NCBI GenBank assembly: GCA_902494605.1 | Contig: CABUUG010000010.1 | Span: 1-28,229, forward strand | Direction of reading: 5' to 3' | DNA from: an uncultured Collinsella sp. | GTDB taxonomy: Bacteria; Actinomycetota; Coriobacteriia; Coriobacteriales; Coriobacteriaceae | DNA length: 28,229 bases | Part shown: piece by piece, positions 17,522 to 25,996 of the stretch | Position numbering within the stretch: position 1 is the first letter of the stretch | Layout: each line of letters starts with the position of its first letter | Notes under the pieces: generated by a model | Seen by the model: the letters and a program-made list of their open reading frames with translations, nothing else | What the model was told of the DNA's origin: nothing | Databases searched by the model: none | Position numbers and translations under genes: made by a program

Positions 17522-17767
17522 ATGGCTACTGATCACGAACTCGCGCTGTACGTTATGACCGGCTGCCCGTATTGCATAAAGGTCAAGCGCTTTCTGGCAG
17601 ATAACGGCGTGACCATTCCCGAGCGCAATATCTCGACCGATTCCGATGCCGAGCAGACGCTTATCGCCGTCGGCGGAAAGCGCCAGGTTCCCTGCCTGTT
17701 CATTGACGGAGCGCCGCTCTACGAATCGAGTGACATCATCGCGTGGGTACAGAAGAACCTGCTCTAG
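17522..17767 (+). CDS. Glutaredoxin-like protein
   Basis: An 81-residue thioredoxin-fold protein with the dithiol active site CPYC (Cys15, Cys18), the cis-proline segment QVPCLF and the GAPLYESSDIIAW C-terminal helix region seen in glutaredoxins. It would reduce disulfides or carry electrons for thiol-dependent enzymes in the cytosol. The frame is open 13 codons upstream, but TTGGAG at 17512-17517 supports the ATG at 17522, with a rather short 4-nt spacing. It follows the XRE-TipAS gene by 51 nt, so they may share a transcript. It ends at a strong palindrome that can act as terminator. Confidence 0.88.
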   Translation: MATDHELALYVMTGCPYCIKVKRFLADNGVTIPERNISTDSDAEQTLIAVGGKRQVPCLFIDGAPLYESSDIIAWVQKNLL

Positions 17768-17811
17768 TACGCGCGTTGCAACCGGCCCACCCCAACCCAT
17801 ACGGCCAAACA

Positions 17812-17873
17812 TGTACACCAGCATCCAAAGTCGACATTTTCCGACATCTTTGGATGCTGGTGTACAGCTTTTT
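17812..17873 (+). terminator. 19-bp perfect palindrome followed by T5, terminator-like repeat
   Basis: TGTACACCAGCATCCAAAG (17812-17830) and its exact complement (17848-17866) flank a 17-nt loop that contains CGACAT twice. TTTTT follows at 17869-17873. It lies 44 nt after the glutaredoxin stop and could end that transcript, but the long perfect stem is more than a terminator needs, so a dispersed palindromic repeat is likely. Confidence 0.7.
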
Positions 17874-17878
17874 GTGGC

Positions 17879-17934
17879 TAGTCATCGGGGACGTTCTTAA
17901 ATGACTAGTCGTTAAAGAACGTCCCCAATGACTA
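17879..17934. repeat. 56-nt palindromic element (20-nt arms, one mismatch)
   Basis: TAGTCATCGGGGACGTTCTT (17879-17898) matches the complement of 17915-17934 with one mismatch. The 16-nt centre contains the perfect palindrome GACTAGTC, and TAGTCA/TGACTA occurs at both ends and the centre. It lies between the converging glutaredoxin and dus genes, directly next to the previous palindrome. It is probably a dispersed intergenic repeat of this lineage. Confidence 0.8.
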
Positions 17935-17946
17935 CCCAACGGCTAA

Positions 17947-18906
17947 CTAGCCGTGGAAGCGGGCTATGGGCGCAAGCGGCTGTTCGCGAAAGACGCGCTC
18001 GACGGCGGCGCGGTATTCGTCGCCCTTTTTGGTCTTGCGTACAAGCTTGTGAACGGTAGCGGGGTCGGCGAAGGCGCACTTGGCGTAGAACCACCACTCC
18101 TTCATACGAAAGACCGCGTTACCGCCAATCTCTTCTGCATAAGCAGCAAACAGCGTGTCATGGAAACGCTGCAGCTCGGCTGTCGTGGCAGCAGGGCCGC
18201 CCTTAACCATGCGAGCCAGAGCGGGGTTCGCGAGCAGGCCGCGCCCCAGCATTACATGACGTGTGCCGGGATAGGCCTCCACCAGCGCGTCCATATCCTC
18301 AAGATCAAAAATATCGCCGTTGTAGGCGACCGGGAACGGCGCACGCTCCAGCGTCTCGCCATAAAACTCTTTGCGCGGCGAGCCCGAATAACGGTCCTTC
18401 TGCACGCGCGGATGCACGATCAGCTCTGCCAGCGGCATGCGGCAATACAAATCGAGCACACGCTCGTATTCGTCGTCACTCTCCAACCCCAACCTGGTCT
18501 TGACCGATACCGGCAGCGGAGAGCGCTCACACACGTCACTCAAGAACACCTCAAGCTCGTCCAAGTTGCGCAAAAAGCCCGATCCTTTGCCCTTGGCAAC
18601 AACCGTCCCCGAGGGGCAGCCAAGGTTGAGATTGACCTCGCGGTAGCCCATGTCGGCGAGCAACTGTGCCGCCCACACAAACTCGTCCGCGTTCTTGGAC
18701 ATCAACTGAGGCACCACGTTAAGCCCTTGGTTGTTAGCCGGATCGACTTCCTTAAACGCCTTGCCGCCAAAGCGGTTGCCCACCCGCGGCGGCGGCAAAA
18801 ACGGCGTGTAATAACAATCGAGCGCGCCAAAGCACTCCGCATGCACGCAACGGAACACATGCCCGGTAATCCCCTCCATGGGGGCCAACGATAGAATCAT
18901 CAACAT
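17947..18906 (-). CDS. dus: tRNA-dihydrouridine synthase family protein
   Basis: A 319-residue FMN-dependent TIM-barrel enzyme that reduces uridine to dihydrouridine in tRNA D-loops. Motifs: LAPMEGITG at the start (residues 7-15), the catalytic Cys97 in NLNLGCPSG, VKTRLG, the VHPR segment, YNGDI and MLGRGLLANP for FMN phosphate binding. Length matches bacterial Dus. Two starts are possible, ATG at 18906 (MLMIL) or 18900; the first follows GAGAG. Which Dus class (A, B or C) is not assigned. A GTGACAAAGG palindrome lies just upstream in the leader. Confidence 0.95.
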   Translation of the reverse strand: MLMILSLAPMEGITGHVFRCVHAECFGALDCYYTPFLPPPRVGNRFGGKAFKEVDPANNQGLNVVPQLMSKNADEFVWAAQLLADMGYREVNLNLGCPSGTVVAKGKGSGFLRNLDELEVFLSDVCERSPLPVSVKTRLGLESDDEYERVLDLYCRMPLAELIVHPRVQKDRYSGSPRKEFYGETLERAPFPVAYNGDIFDLEDMDALVEAYPGTRHVMLGRGLLANPALARMVKGGPAATTAELQRFHDTLFAAYAEEIGGNAVFRMKEWWFYAKCAFADPATVHKLVRKTKKGDEYRAAVERVFREQPLAPIARFHG

Positions 18907-18926
18907 CTACTCTCAGATCAACGAAC

Positions 18927-18953
18927 GTGACAAAGGAATCGCCCCTTTGTCAC
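18927..18953. repeat. Palindrome GTGACAAAGG-N7-CCTTTGTCAC (copy 1 of family)
   Basis: Perfect 10-bp arms (18927-18936 and 18944-18953) with a 7-nt centre, 20 nt upstream of the dus start. A related copy occurs at 20556-20583. It can form a hairpin on either strand. It is probably a dispersed intergenic repeat; effect on dus transcription unknown. Confidence 0.8.
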
Positions 18954-19178
18954 ATGCATTATGCCTTGTCCTTGAGGCGGCCCACAAGGCGGAGGCGGTT
19001 ACTTGACGCCAACCAGCCAACCAGTCGTCGCTGTGCAACGAAGGTGAATGGCGCCCACGATCAAGCGAGCACCAACAGCACGCTGTTGACCGCTATGTCT
19101 GAACAACAGACACCCTCCACTCATCTATACTCAAGAGCGTGTGCGCATCGCCCAAAAACGATGAGAGTCGAGGCCCCC

Positions 19179-20312
19179 ATGCAGCAGCTCACCGAACGAG
19201 AAAAGAAACGCATCCAGCGGTACTGCATGTACCCCAAGATCGCAGCGACCGCACTCATCATGTCGTTCGTAGCATGCCTGTTGATGTTGCCACTCCAAAT
19301 GATCAACGATATCGCGTTCCACCAAAAGGAATTCCAACCCGCGGGCATATATACCGTCATCGCACTCACCGTAATCGAGCTCGCCATCTTTTGCTATTGC
19401 GCCTTTGCACCACGCTTTGGGATGCAGGGCAAACAGTGGAAGGAGCTGCAGGGCAGGCTTGCGGTAGCCCAGACCAACAAGGACCGTTCCGCGGAGGTCG
19501 CCGGCGTACTTGCCACGCAAGCTGCCGGCCGCCTGCTCAAGAACAGCGACAACGATCTCGCGCGCAACCTGGGCGGTGCCGCCGAGGTTGCCAGCGCCGT
19601 AGGGGCACTCGCCACGGCGGCAGACGTGCTGGCCGAAACCTCGAGCAATGCCGAGGCCATGGCAAACGCATACGGCGTGACGATCCCAAGCGTCAAGAAG
19701 CAGATCATGGCTCTCGCGGTGTTGCCCGTCATTGTGCTGCTTGGCGCCTACATCCCGCAATTTGTCCAGGGAAATAACGAGCTTCAGGCAAGAAAGGCTG
19801 CAGCCGCCGAGCAGCTCGCCATCGCGCAAGATGCCTTGGAGCCCGTGTGCGAACGCGTCGCGGCAGACGACCCATACGAGTCGTATCACGACTACGGCTA
19901 CCGCATTATCGGCTATCTGCGCGATAATGACCTCGGCGCTCAAGCAGCCTATGTCTACCTTTCTTTCGATGCAGATGGCATGCTCACGGACGTCGATTAC
20001 ACCAGTCAGATCGACCCCGAGGCAAGCCCTGCAGACAACCTCGCCCGCGCCGAGCAGGATATCGCGACGCTCTGCGCCCCGCTCAACGGGTTGGACATTT
20101 CCGTTGCCACACCGGACCTCCTCACGCCATGCAGCCTGTCGGATGAATTTAAACAGGCATTTTTAGCCGGATCCCTATATGAAGAAATCAGCATCAAGAC
20201 GGAGGACGAATCTATCAAGTCGTACTACACCTTTGACACCGAGCCCAAGGAAGAGTTCGACGAATACACCCACCCGGAAATTAGGCTCATGCTCTCTGCA
20301 AAGAAGAACTAA
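19179..20312 (+). CDS. Hypothetical membrane protein with three TM segments and soluble C-terminal domain
   Basis: Not recognised. The frame is open from a GTG at 18927, but that start lies inside a palindrome and the first 80 residues are low-quality; ATG at 19179 has GAGG upstream and gives 377 residues beginning with a charged cytoplasmic segment. Hydrophobic segments lie near residues 20-43, 53-77 and 180-200. Between TM2 and TM3 is an Ala-rich helical stretch (VASAVGALATAADVLAE), and after TM3 a soluble domain of about 170 residues, acidic toward its end. It stands alone, with dus divergent upstream and the ABC protein convergent downstream, separated by the long-hairpin element. No function proposed. 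Confidence 0.8.
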   Translation: MQQLTEREKKRIQRYCMYPKIAATALIMSFVACLLMLPLQMINDIAFHQKEFQPAGIYTVIALTVIELAIFCYCAFAPRFGMQGKQWKELQGRLAVAQTNKDRSAEVAGVLATQAAGRLLKNSDNDLARNLGGAAEVASAVGALATAADVLAETSSNAEAMANAYGVTIPSVKKQIMALAVLPVIVLLGAYIPQFVQGNNELQARKAAAAEQLAIAQDALEPVCERVAADDPYESYHDYGYRIIGYLRDNDLGAQAAYVYLSFDADGMLTDVDYTSQIDPEASPADNLARAEQDIATLCAPLNGLDISVATPDLLTPCSLSDEFKQAFLAGSLYEEISIKTEDESIKSYYTFDTEPKEEFDEYTHPEIRLMLSAKKN

Positions 20313-20354
20313 AGGCTTACGCTCTAATTGCCGCTCGCAAACATCGTCTATATC

Positions 20355-20538
20355 TCGAGGTCTAATACTTTTCCGAGAAGTGAACGGCTGTATTTGGACC
20401 CCCGAAGCATCGACATTCTCTGACGCCAAAACCGCAGGATTCAACAATCAAAACCGCTGGAAATTGCATCTCAAAAGTGTCGACGCTTCGGGGGTCCATT
20501 TTGACTCGTTCACTTCTCGGAAAAGTATTAGACCTCGA
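20355..20538. repeat. 184-nt long-hairpin element (MITE-like inverted repeat)
   Basis: Outer arms of 32 nt (20355-20386 and 20507-20538) are perfectly complementary. After a symmetrical 9-nt internal loop, inner arms of 20 nt (20396-20415 and 20478-20497) match with one mismatch. The 62-nt apex (20416-20477) contains AAAACCGC twice. It contains no coding capacity and no clear target-site duplication. It sits between converging genes. The near-perfect arms suggest a recent or structurally constrained element, either a non-autonomous mobile element or a structured RNA. Confidence 0.88.
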
Positions 20539-20555
20539 ATTCACAAGCCGCTCAA

Positions 20556-20583
20556 TGTGACAAAGGGACCGTCCCTTGTCACA
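20556..20583. repeat. Palindrome TGTGACAA(A)GGGAC-C-GTCCCTTGTCACA (copy 2 of family)
   Basis: Arms 20556-20569 and 20571-20583 are complementary except for one extra A in the left arm. It abuts the stop codon of the ABC protein gene (20584), so it may serve as a 3' hairpin for that transcript, although no U tract follows. Shares the GTGACAAAGG core with 18927-18953. Confidence 0.8.
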
Positions 20584-23500
20584 TTATTCAGAGCGCAGGG
20601 CCTCCACGGGATCCTTCCTGGATGCGCTGCGGGCCGGCAGCAGGCCGGCAACGACCGTCAGTAACACCGAAATTGCAATGAGCACCAGCGCATCCTGCAC
20701 GGGCAGGCTCATCAGATTGGGCACCTGTTTGGCAGCAAGCGCCCAGGCATTAACCGGAAAGCTCACGGCCATCACAACGACAATGGCAAAGACGCCGGCG
20801 ATGAGGCCCTCGATAAAGGTCTCGGCATTGAATACGTTGGCCACGTTGCGCTTCGACGCGCCGATCGCACGCAGGATGCCAATCTCCTTTTTGCGTTCCA
20901 GCACGCTGATGTAGGTGATGATGCCGATCATGATGGAGCTCACCACCAGGCTGATACTCACGAATGCGATGAGCACCAAGCTGATGGTGTTCACGATGTC
21001 GGTCACCGAGCCCATGATGATACCCATGTAGTCGGTGTACGAGATCGCCTGCTCATCGTGGCCGACGGCTTTGACCTGCTTGTTGTACGCATCGATGTGA
21101 TCGAGCACACGCTCCTTAGCCTCAAAGTCACGCGGGAAAATCTTGACCGAGATGGGGTCGGCCTCGTCCGCATAGCCCAGTGTGGTCAGATTGTTATCGT
21201 AGGTGAGCTTCGACGCCTTGGCATAGCTCATCATGAGCGAGCTCAGGTCCTCGGCGTCCATGTTGAAGTGAATGGCATGAGCAAAGGCACTCGCATCCAC
21301 GCGCATGGCGCTCGCCAGGCTAGCAAAACTCGACGACATCCGCGTCGCCATCTGGCCCATGAGCCCTGCTGCGCCTGCCTTGAGCTGAGCTGACACCGTC
21401 GCCGCAATCTGATCGCTGATCGACTTCATCATCTGATCCATAGCCTGCTGCAGATACGGAGCCAGCTGCTTTTGCACATAGTCGGTCATCGCCCGCTGCA
21501 GGCGCTCGGCCAGGGCATCGCCACCGAGTGCCTTGAGCTGAGCCAGGTATTGCTGGGCTGCCGTATCACTCTCAAGATACGTCGAGAACGCGGTGGTAAG
21601 CTTTGACGCGTCCTTAAGATCATCGGGCGTCAGCGCCTTAAACTGATCAGACTGCAAAAAGCTCTCAAACAGCTGGTTGGCAAGCGTTCCCACCTGCTGC
21701 ATTTGCTCGGGCGTGAGTTCCAGACCGTCAAAGATACCTGAGAAATCTGGGGCCGGCGCTTTGGCCATGATGTCGCTGAAGTCGATGTCCCTACCAACGC
21801 CCGAAAGGTCAATGTCCAGCACGGACAAATCGATACCAGAAAGGTCCATACCGCCGGCTGCACCCGAGAGCGCAGACGCATCGAACGAGAACGCGCTCTT
21901 GAGCGCCGCCTCGTCCGCACTGAACATGCTGCCCAGATCCACGCCTTGCTTGGCCTCGCCCTGCAGTTCATCGAAAGACTTGCCCGTAAAGACATCCGTC
22001 TCGGGGTGGGCGAGTTGCTCCTGCACAATCTGCGAATCGGCGGCGCGCTCCATAAGCTGGCGAGTCAGCGCATGTGTATAGGCAATGCCCGGAGACAACG
22101 CACTCGCATTGGCTGTCTCGTTAGGTCGCACCACGCCCACAATGTGCACGTCGATACCGTCGGCAACCTTGGCGGCCATAAAGTCGGCATCACCAGACAT
22201 GTCGGTCCATATGCCGGTCTCTTCGTTTTTGCGATAGGCATCGGCCGGCGACAGCATCTTAAACGTCGTGGACAGCGCATCGTCGTAGGTAAAGTCGGTA
22301 CCGGTCTCGGGTGCTTTGACCCCACCGTCGGCCGTCATAGCACTGTTAACCAGGTCGTTGAGCTCATCGATATTCAGCGCACCGATGCTATAGAGCGTGT
22401 AGTCGCCCACCGTACCGCGGCTCGAAAGCACCATCACGGCTTCGTTGGCGGACGTGGGCCAATGACCGGCGACGACATCGTACTGGCTGTCGAGCAGGCT
22501 CTGGTCGTCAATCATCTCGTTAAAGACCGAGGTTCCCATGGATTCCATGCTCACCGTTGCCGCCGAGCTCGCGCCTCCGCTCATGGCCTCGGTCATGGCG
22601 TTGGGCACCAGCCGGACAGGCTTCTCATCGCCCTTGCCGGCACGATAGACAACCGGCGATACACCGTAGCCGTACTGAATGGCGTTGACCTCTTTATCGA
22701 TGCCGTCGCCACCGGCATCGAGCCATGCCTTAAAGCTCGTCATGTCGTTGGACTTAACGCTTGCAAACATGTCCTTTACGGCCGTAACCACGGGGATCTT
22801 ATCGGTTCCCTTAGCCTTGCCGCCGGCGCTGTCGTCGGACGAATCCTCGCCGTTGGACGCCTCATCATCCGTGGCCCCCTGTCCGCCCATCATGGACGAC
22901 AGGTCGTAATCCTGCTTGGAGATGGTGAGCGGGTAGCTCGAGAGCGTATCCTCCTCGACCTTTTTGATGTAGCCGTTTACGCCATTGGACAGCGCCAGAA
23001 TCGCCGCGATACCGATAATGCCAATCGAGCCCGCAAAGGCAGTCATGGCCGTACGGCCTTTTTTGGTCATAAGGTTTCGGGCAGAAAGCCCCAGCGCCGT
23101 CACAAAGCTCATCGAGGTTTTGCGCGTAGGCTTGGCTTCGCGGCGCGTGGCGTCAGCGACATCGAAAGGATCGGAATCGTCGGTGATCTTGCCGTCCGCC
23201 AGGTTAACGATGCGCGTGGCGTATTGGTACGCCAGCTCGGGATTGTGCGTGACCATAATAACCAGACGGTCACGCGCCACATCCTTGAGCAGATCCATGA
23301 CCTGTACGGATGTCGTTGAGTCCAGGGCGCCGGTCGGCTCGTCTGCCAGCACAATCTCGGGATCGTTGATCAGCGCACGGGCGATGGCCACACGCTGCAT
23401 CTGCCCGCCCGAAAGCTGGCTCGGGCGCTTGTTAACGTGCTCGCCCAGGCCGACTTTCTCCAACGCCTCGCGCGCACGCTGGCGACGCTCGGCATGCCCC

Positions 23501-23838
23501 ACGCCCGTGAGCGTAAGCGCCAGCTCCACGTTTTCCAAAATGGTCTGATGCGGAATGAGGTTATAGCTCTGGAACACAAAGCCGATGCGGTTGTTGCGAT
23601 AGGCATCCCAATCGCGATCGTGAAAGTCCTTGGTCGATATGCCGTCGATCAGCAAGTCACCAGAATCGAAATGATCGAGCCCACCGATAACGTTGAGCAT
23701 CGTAGTTTTGCCCGAGCCCGAGGGACCCAGAATGGCCACGAACTCGTTATCGCGAAAAGACAGGCTTACGCTATCGAGCGCCACCTGCGTAAACGACTGC
23801 GTAACGTACCTTTTGCAAATACTCTTGAGCTCCAACAT
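20584..23838 (-). CDS. ABC transporter ATPase-permease fusion (MacB/FtsX type) with giant ectodomain
   Basis: A 1084-residue fusion. Residues 1-225 are an ABC ATPase of the LolD/MacB/FtsE group: Walker A GPSGSGKTT (38-46), signature LSGGQ (142-146), Walker B VLADEPTGALD (163-173) and H-loop MVTHN (195-199). TM1 is at about 266-288. Residues about 290-940 form an extracytoplasmic domain, far larger than in MacB, with a Gly/Asp/Ser-rich segment near 320-345 and a DLSG-type quasi-repeat near 660-690. The C-terminal FtsX domain has TMs near 952-980, 1007-1034 and 1049-1068 and the motif ERKKEIGILRAIGAS. ATG 23838 follows GAGAGG at 9 nt. Probable mechanotransmission exporter or envelope regulator; substrate unknown. 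Confidence 0.92.
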   Translation of the reverse strand: MLELKSICKRYVTQSFTQVALDSVSLSFRDNEFVAILGPSGSGKTTMLNVIGGLDHFDSGDLLIDGISTKDFHDRDWDAYRNNRIGFVFQSYNLIPHQTILENVELALTLTGVGHAERRQRAREALEKVGLGEHVNKRPSQLSGGQMQRVAIARALINDPEIVLADEPTGALDSTTSVQVMDLLKDVARDRLVIMVTHNPELAYQYATRIVNLADGKITDDSDPFDVADATRREAKPTRKTSMSFVTALGLSARNLMTKKGRTAMTAFAGSIGIIGIAAILALSNGVNGYIKKVEEDTLSSYPLTISKQDYDLSSMMGGQGATDDEASNGEDSSDDSAGGKAKGTDKIPVVTAVKDMFASVKSNDMTSFKAWLDAGGDGIDKEVNAIQYGYGVSPVVYRAGKGDEKPVRLVPNAMTEAMSGGASSAATVSMESMGTSVFNEMIDDQSLLDSQYDVVAGHWPTSANEAVMVLSSRGTVGDYTLYSIGALNIDELNDLVNSAMTADGGVKAPETGTDFTYDDALSTTFKMLSPADAYRKNEETGIWTDMSGDADFMAAKVADGIDVHIVGVVRPNETANASALSPGIAYTHALTRQLMERAADSQIVQEQLAHPETDVFTGKSFDELQGEAKQGVDLGSMFSADEAALKSAFSFDASALSGAAGGMDLSGIDLSVLDIDLSGVGRDIDFSDIMAKAPAPDFSGIFDGLELTPEQMQQVGTLANQLFESFLQSDQFKALTPDDLKDASKLTTAFSTYLESDTAAQQYLAQLKALGGDALAERLQRAMTDYVQKQLAPYLQQAMDQMMKSISDQIAATVSAQLKAGAAGLMGQMATRMSSSFASLASAMRVDASAFAHAIHFNMDAEDLSSLMMSYAKASKLTYDNNLTTLGYADEADPISVKIFPRDFEAKERVLDHIDAYNKQVKAVGHDEQAISYTDYMGIIMGSVTDIVNTISLVLIAFVSISLVVSSIMIGIITYISVLERKKEIGILRAIGASKRNVANVFNAETFIEGLIAGVFAIVVVMAVSFPVNAWALAAKQVPNLMSLPVQDALVLIAISVLLTVVAGLLPARSASRKDPVEALRSE

Positions 23839-23982
23839 GGACGGCAACCTCTCCCACGCGGGCGCACTTGCCCGCTCTCCCCCGCCGTTCGTATTCGACG
23901 CGTTTGTCCTACTCTATCCCCATTTTTTGCCGGCGCCAGTGAGGAATGTAACGAAGCACGCCAAAAAACGAACGGGACGGCG

Positions 23983-24013
23983 CCTAAAAGAAGAGGCCCC
24001 GAGCGGGACCTCT
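23983..24013 (-). terminator. Terminator downstream of the TlpA-like gene
   Basis: A hairpin with AGAGG/CCTCT (23992-23996 and 24009-24013) and an inner CCC/GGG pair, followed on the minus strand by TCTTTT. It lies about 80 nt after the stop at 24093 and fits the end of the redox operon. Confidence 0.6.
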
Positions 24014-24092
24014 ATATGGTGGAGATTATCTTGAAAGGCAGCGGACTACTCCGCGCAGCGGCGCACGATCCTCGCCATGCTTTACGCGTTTT

Positions 24093-25064
24093 TTACTGCT
24101 CGCTATTCGCAATCGCCTGGTCGATAAGCTTGTCGAGTGCTGCGCGCTGCTCGGCGGAGCTAATGGCTCCCACGATGGGATCCCCTACGATGTTGCCGTT
24201 CTGATCGATGACATACGTTGTCGGGAACGAGAACAAATTTGACGTAAACTTACCGGCCTCGCTATCCGACTTGAACCAGATGTTCTTATATGTCACGCCC
24301 TTCTTGCTCAGCACGTCCTTGGCATCTGCGATCTCGCCCTTGTTGCCATCGAGCGTAAAGGAATTGACGCCCACGACCTGGCCGCCCTTCTCGGCAAGCT
24401 CCTGATTCAGCTTCTCAAGATCGCCCAGCTCGCCCACGCACGGCTTGCAGGTGGTGAACCAGAAGTTCATGACGGTGACCTTGTTCTTAGAGAACAGCTC
24501 GTCGCTGTTCACGTCGTTGCCATCCAGGTCCTTGCCCGTAAAGCTGGGGAACTTCGTCGCCTCGCTCGAAGCATTGGCACCAGCCGTCATGCCAGCGGCC
24601 GAAGCGTCGACGCTCTCGCCTGCGCTCGGCGTGCTTCCACAGCCGGGGAACTCCTTCTCCAAGCTCTCGAGCTTGTCCTCGATCTCCTTAATCTGCTGTG
24701 CACCGGCCTTGAGTGTCTTAAGCTCATCCGCCGTAAACTTATCCTTGGCGCCGTCGATGGTCTTGAGCAGGAAATCGCCGTAATTGCTGCCGTCCTCAAT
24801 CATTGTCGAGTCTTTATTTGCCGCATTGAATACCTTTTCCCACAGCGCGTTATCACTCGAAAAGATATCGTTCTCCTTCTGCATGAGTTTTGCATACAGC
24901 TCGGCGGCCTCGTCGGCATTGGCCGGCTTCTGCGCAGTGAGTTCTGCGATCTCAGGATCGGAGCTCGCAGATTCGCTCGCATTGCCACCGGGCGCCGAAC
25001 ATGCCACAAGGCACAAGGCCAATACCGGCACCATAAACAGGGCCGCAATCTTAGAAAGCTTCAT
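24093..25064 (-). CDS. TlpA-like thioredoxin-fold lipoprotein
   Basis: A 323-residue secreted lipoprotein. The signal peptide ends at a lipobox (LVAC, lipidated Cys22). Residues about 35-140 form a helical, charged region not typical of TlpA, then a linker rich in Ser/Ala, then a TlpA/AhpC-type thioredoxin domain (about 170-323) with the active-site CKPC (206-209) and cis-Pro segment FPTTYV. It acts outside the membrane on disulfides or peroxides. ATG at 25064 is preferred over ATG at 25070 because GGAGG is 7 nt before the former. It is last in the operon with the polyferredoxin and CXXC proteins, which probably supply its electrons. Confidence 0.92.
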   Translation of the reverse strand: MKLSKIAALFMVPVLALCLVACSAPGGNASESASSDPEIAELTAQKPANADEAAELYAKLMQKENDIFSSDNALWEKVFNAANKDSTMIEDGSNYGDFLLKTIDGAKDKFTADELKTLKAGAQQIKEIEDKLESLEKEFPGCGSTPSAGESVDASAAGMTAGANASSEATKFPSFTGKDLDGNDVNSDELFSKNKVTVMNFWFTTCKPCVGELGDLEKLNQELAEKGGQVVGVNSFTLDGNKGEIADAKDVLSKKGVTYKNIWFKSDSEAGKFTSNLFSFPTTYVIDQNGNIVGDPIVGAISSAEQRAALDKLIDQAIANSEQ

Positions 25065-25093
25065 GGTCATTCCTCCGTTTTGTCGAAGCTTGT

Positions 25094-25996
25094 TTACTTT
25101 TTATCGGCGGTCAAGGGGAGCTTTTCCGCCGACACATCCAGGCCATAGCGATAGCTGATGGCATCGACGGGGCAGGCCCCGATGCACTTTCCGCACCGGA
25201 TGCATTCGGCATGATTGGGCGCGCGGACCACATCAACGTCCATCTGACAAACCTTTGAGCACTTGCCGCACGAGACACATTTGCATGCATCGACCCGGAT
25301 CCCCAGTAGGGATACCTTATTCATGAGCGCATAGAATGCGCCGAGTGGACAAATCCATTTGCAGAAGGGGCGGTAGAACAAAACGCTCAGCACTACCACG
25401 GCAATGAGAACGGCAAGTTTCCAAGTAAAGAGATGTCCCAACGCAGATCGAATGCCGGCATTGGCAATGGCCAGCGGAATGGCGCCCTCGAGCACGCCCT
25501 GCGGACAGATGTATTTGCAAAAGAACGGATCTCCCATCCCCAGGTCGTTGACCACCAGCACAGGCAGCAATACCACAGCAAACAGCAGCACAAAGTATTT
25601 GATATACGTAAGCGCCTTGAGCTTTTTTGTCGAAAGCTTTTTGCCGGGAATCTTATGAAGCAGCTCCTGCAGCCAGCCAAACGGGCACAGAAAGCCGCAT
25701 ACAAAGCGTCCCAGCAGCACGCCGAGCAAAATGAGCGTACCGGTAACATAGTAAGAAAAGTTGAACTTGGATGAACCTACCACCGACTGGAACGACCCGA
25801 TGGGGCACGCACCCGATGCCGCGGGGCACGAATAGCAATTAAGTCCAGGTACGCAGACTGTTTTTCCCGCGCCCTGATAGATGCCGCCTTTGGCAAAGTT
25901 TGGCAGGTGAATGTTGGTGACCAGCGTCGCCGCCGCCTGAATGAATCCGCGAAATCGGGCCAAAACATGCGACGCAGTGTTTTCTCTTTTATCCAA
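25094..25996 (-). CDS. Polytopic 4Fe-4S binding protein (NapH/NosR-like)
   Basis: A 300-residue membrane iron-sulfur protein with about five or six hydrophobic segments and Cys motifs CGFLCPFGW (100-108), CKYICPQG (160-167) and CKWICPLGAF (212-221), and two C-terminal ferredoxin clusters (Cys240/243/246/250 and Cys265/268/271/275). An extra N-terminal Cys group lies at 48-64. Such proteins move electrons between quinol and cytoplasmic or periplasmic partners. No ATG fits well: the TTG at 25996 overlaps the stop of the upstream CXXC gene (TTGGATAA) and has GGAG 10 nt upstream, so coupled translation is likely. The frame is open further upstream to 26083. Confidence 0.9.
   Translation of the reverse strand: MDKRENTASHVLARFRGFIQAAATLVTNIHLPNFAKGGIYQGAGKTVCVPGLNCYSCPAASGACPIGSFQSVVGSSKFNFSYYVTGTLILLGVLLGRFVCGFLCPFGWLQELLHKIPGKKLSTKKLKALTYIKYFVLLFAVVLLPVLVVNDLGMGDPFFCKYICPQGVLEGAIPLAIANAGIRSALGHLFTWKLAVLIAVVVLSVLFYRPFCKWICPLGAFYALMNKVSLLGIRVDACKCVSCGKCSKVCQMDVDVVRAPNHAECIRCGKCIGACPVDAISYRYGLDVSAEKLPLTADKK

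Noticed and set aside
18927..19178. GTG start at 18927 for the orphan membrane protein
   Set aside because: It lies inside a palindromic repeat without SD, and the first 84 residues are low-quality sequence; ATG 19179 has GAGG upstream and opens on a plausible membrane protein.
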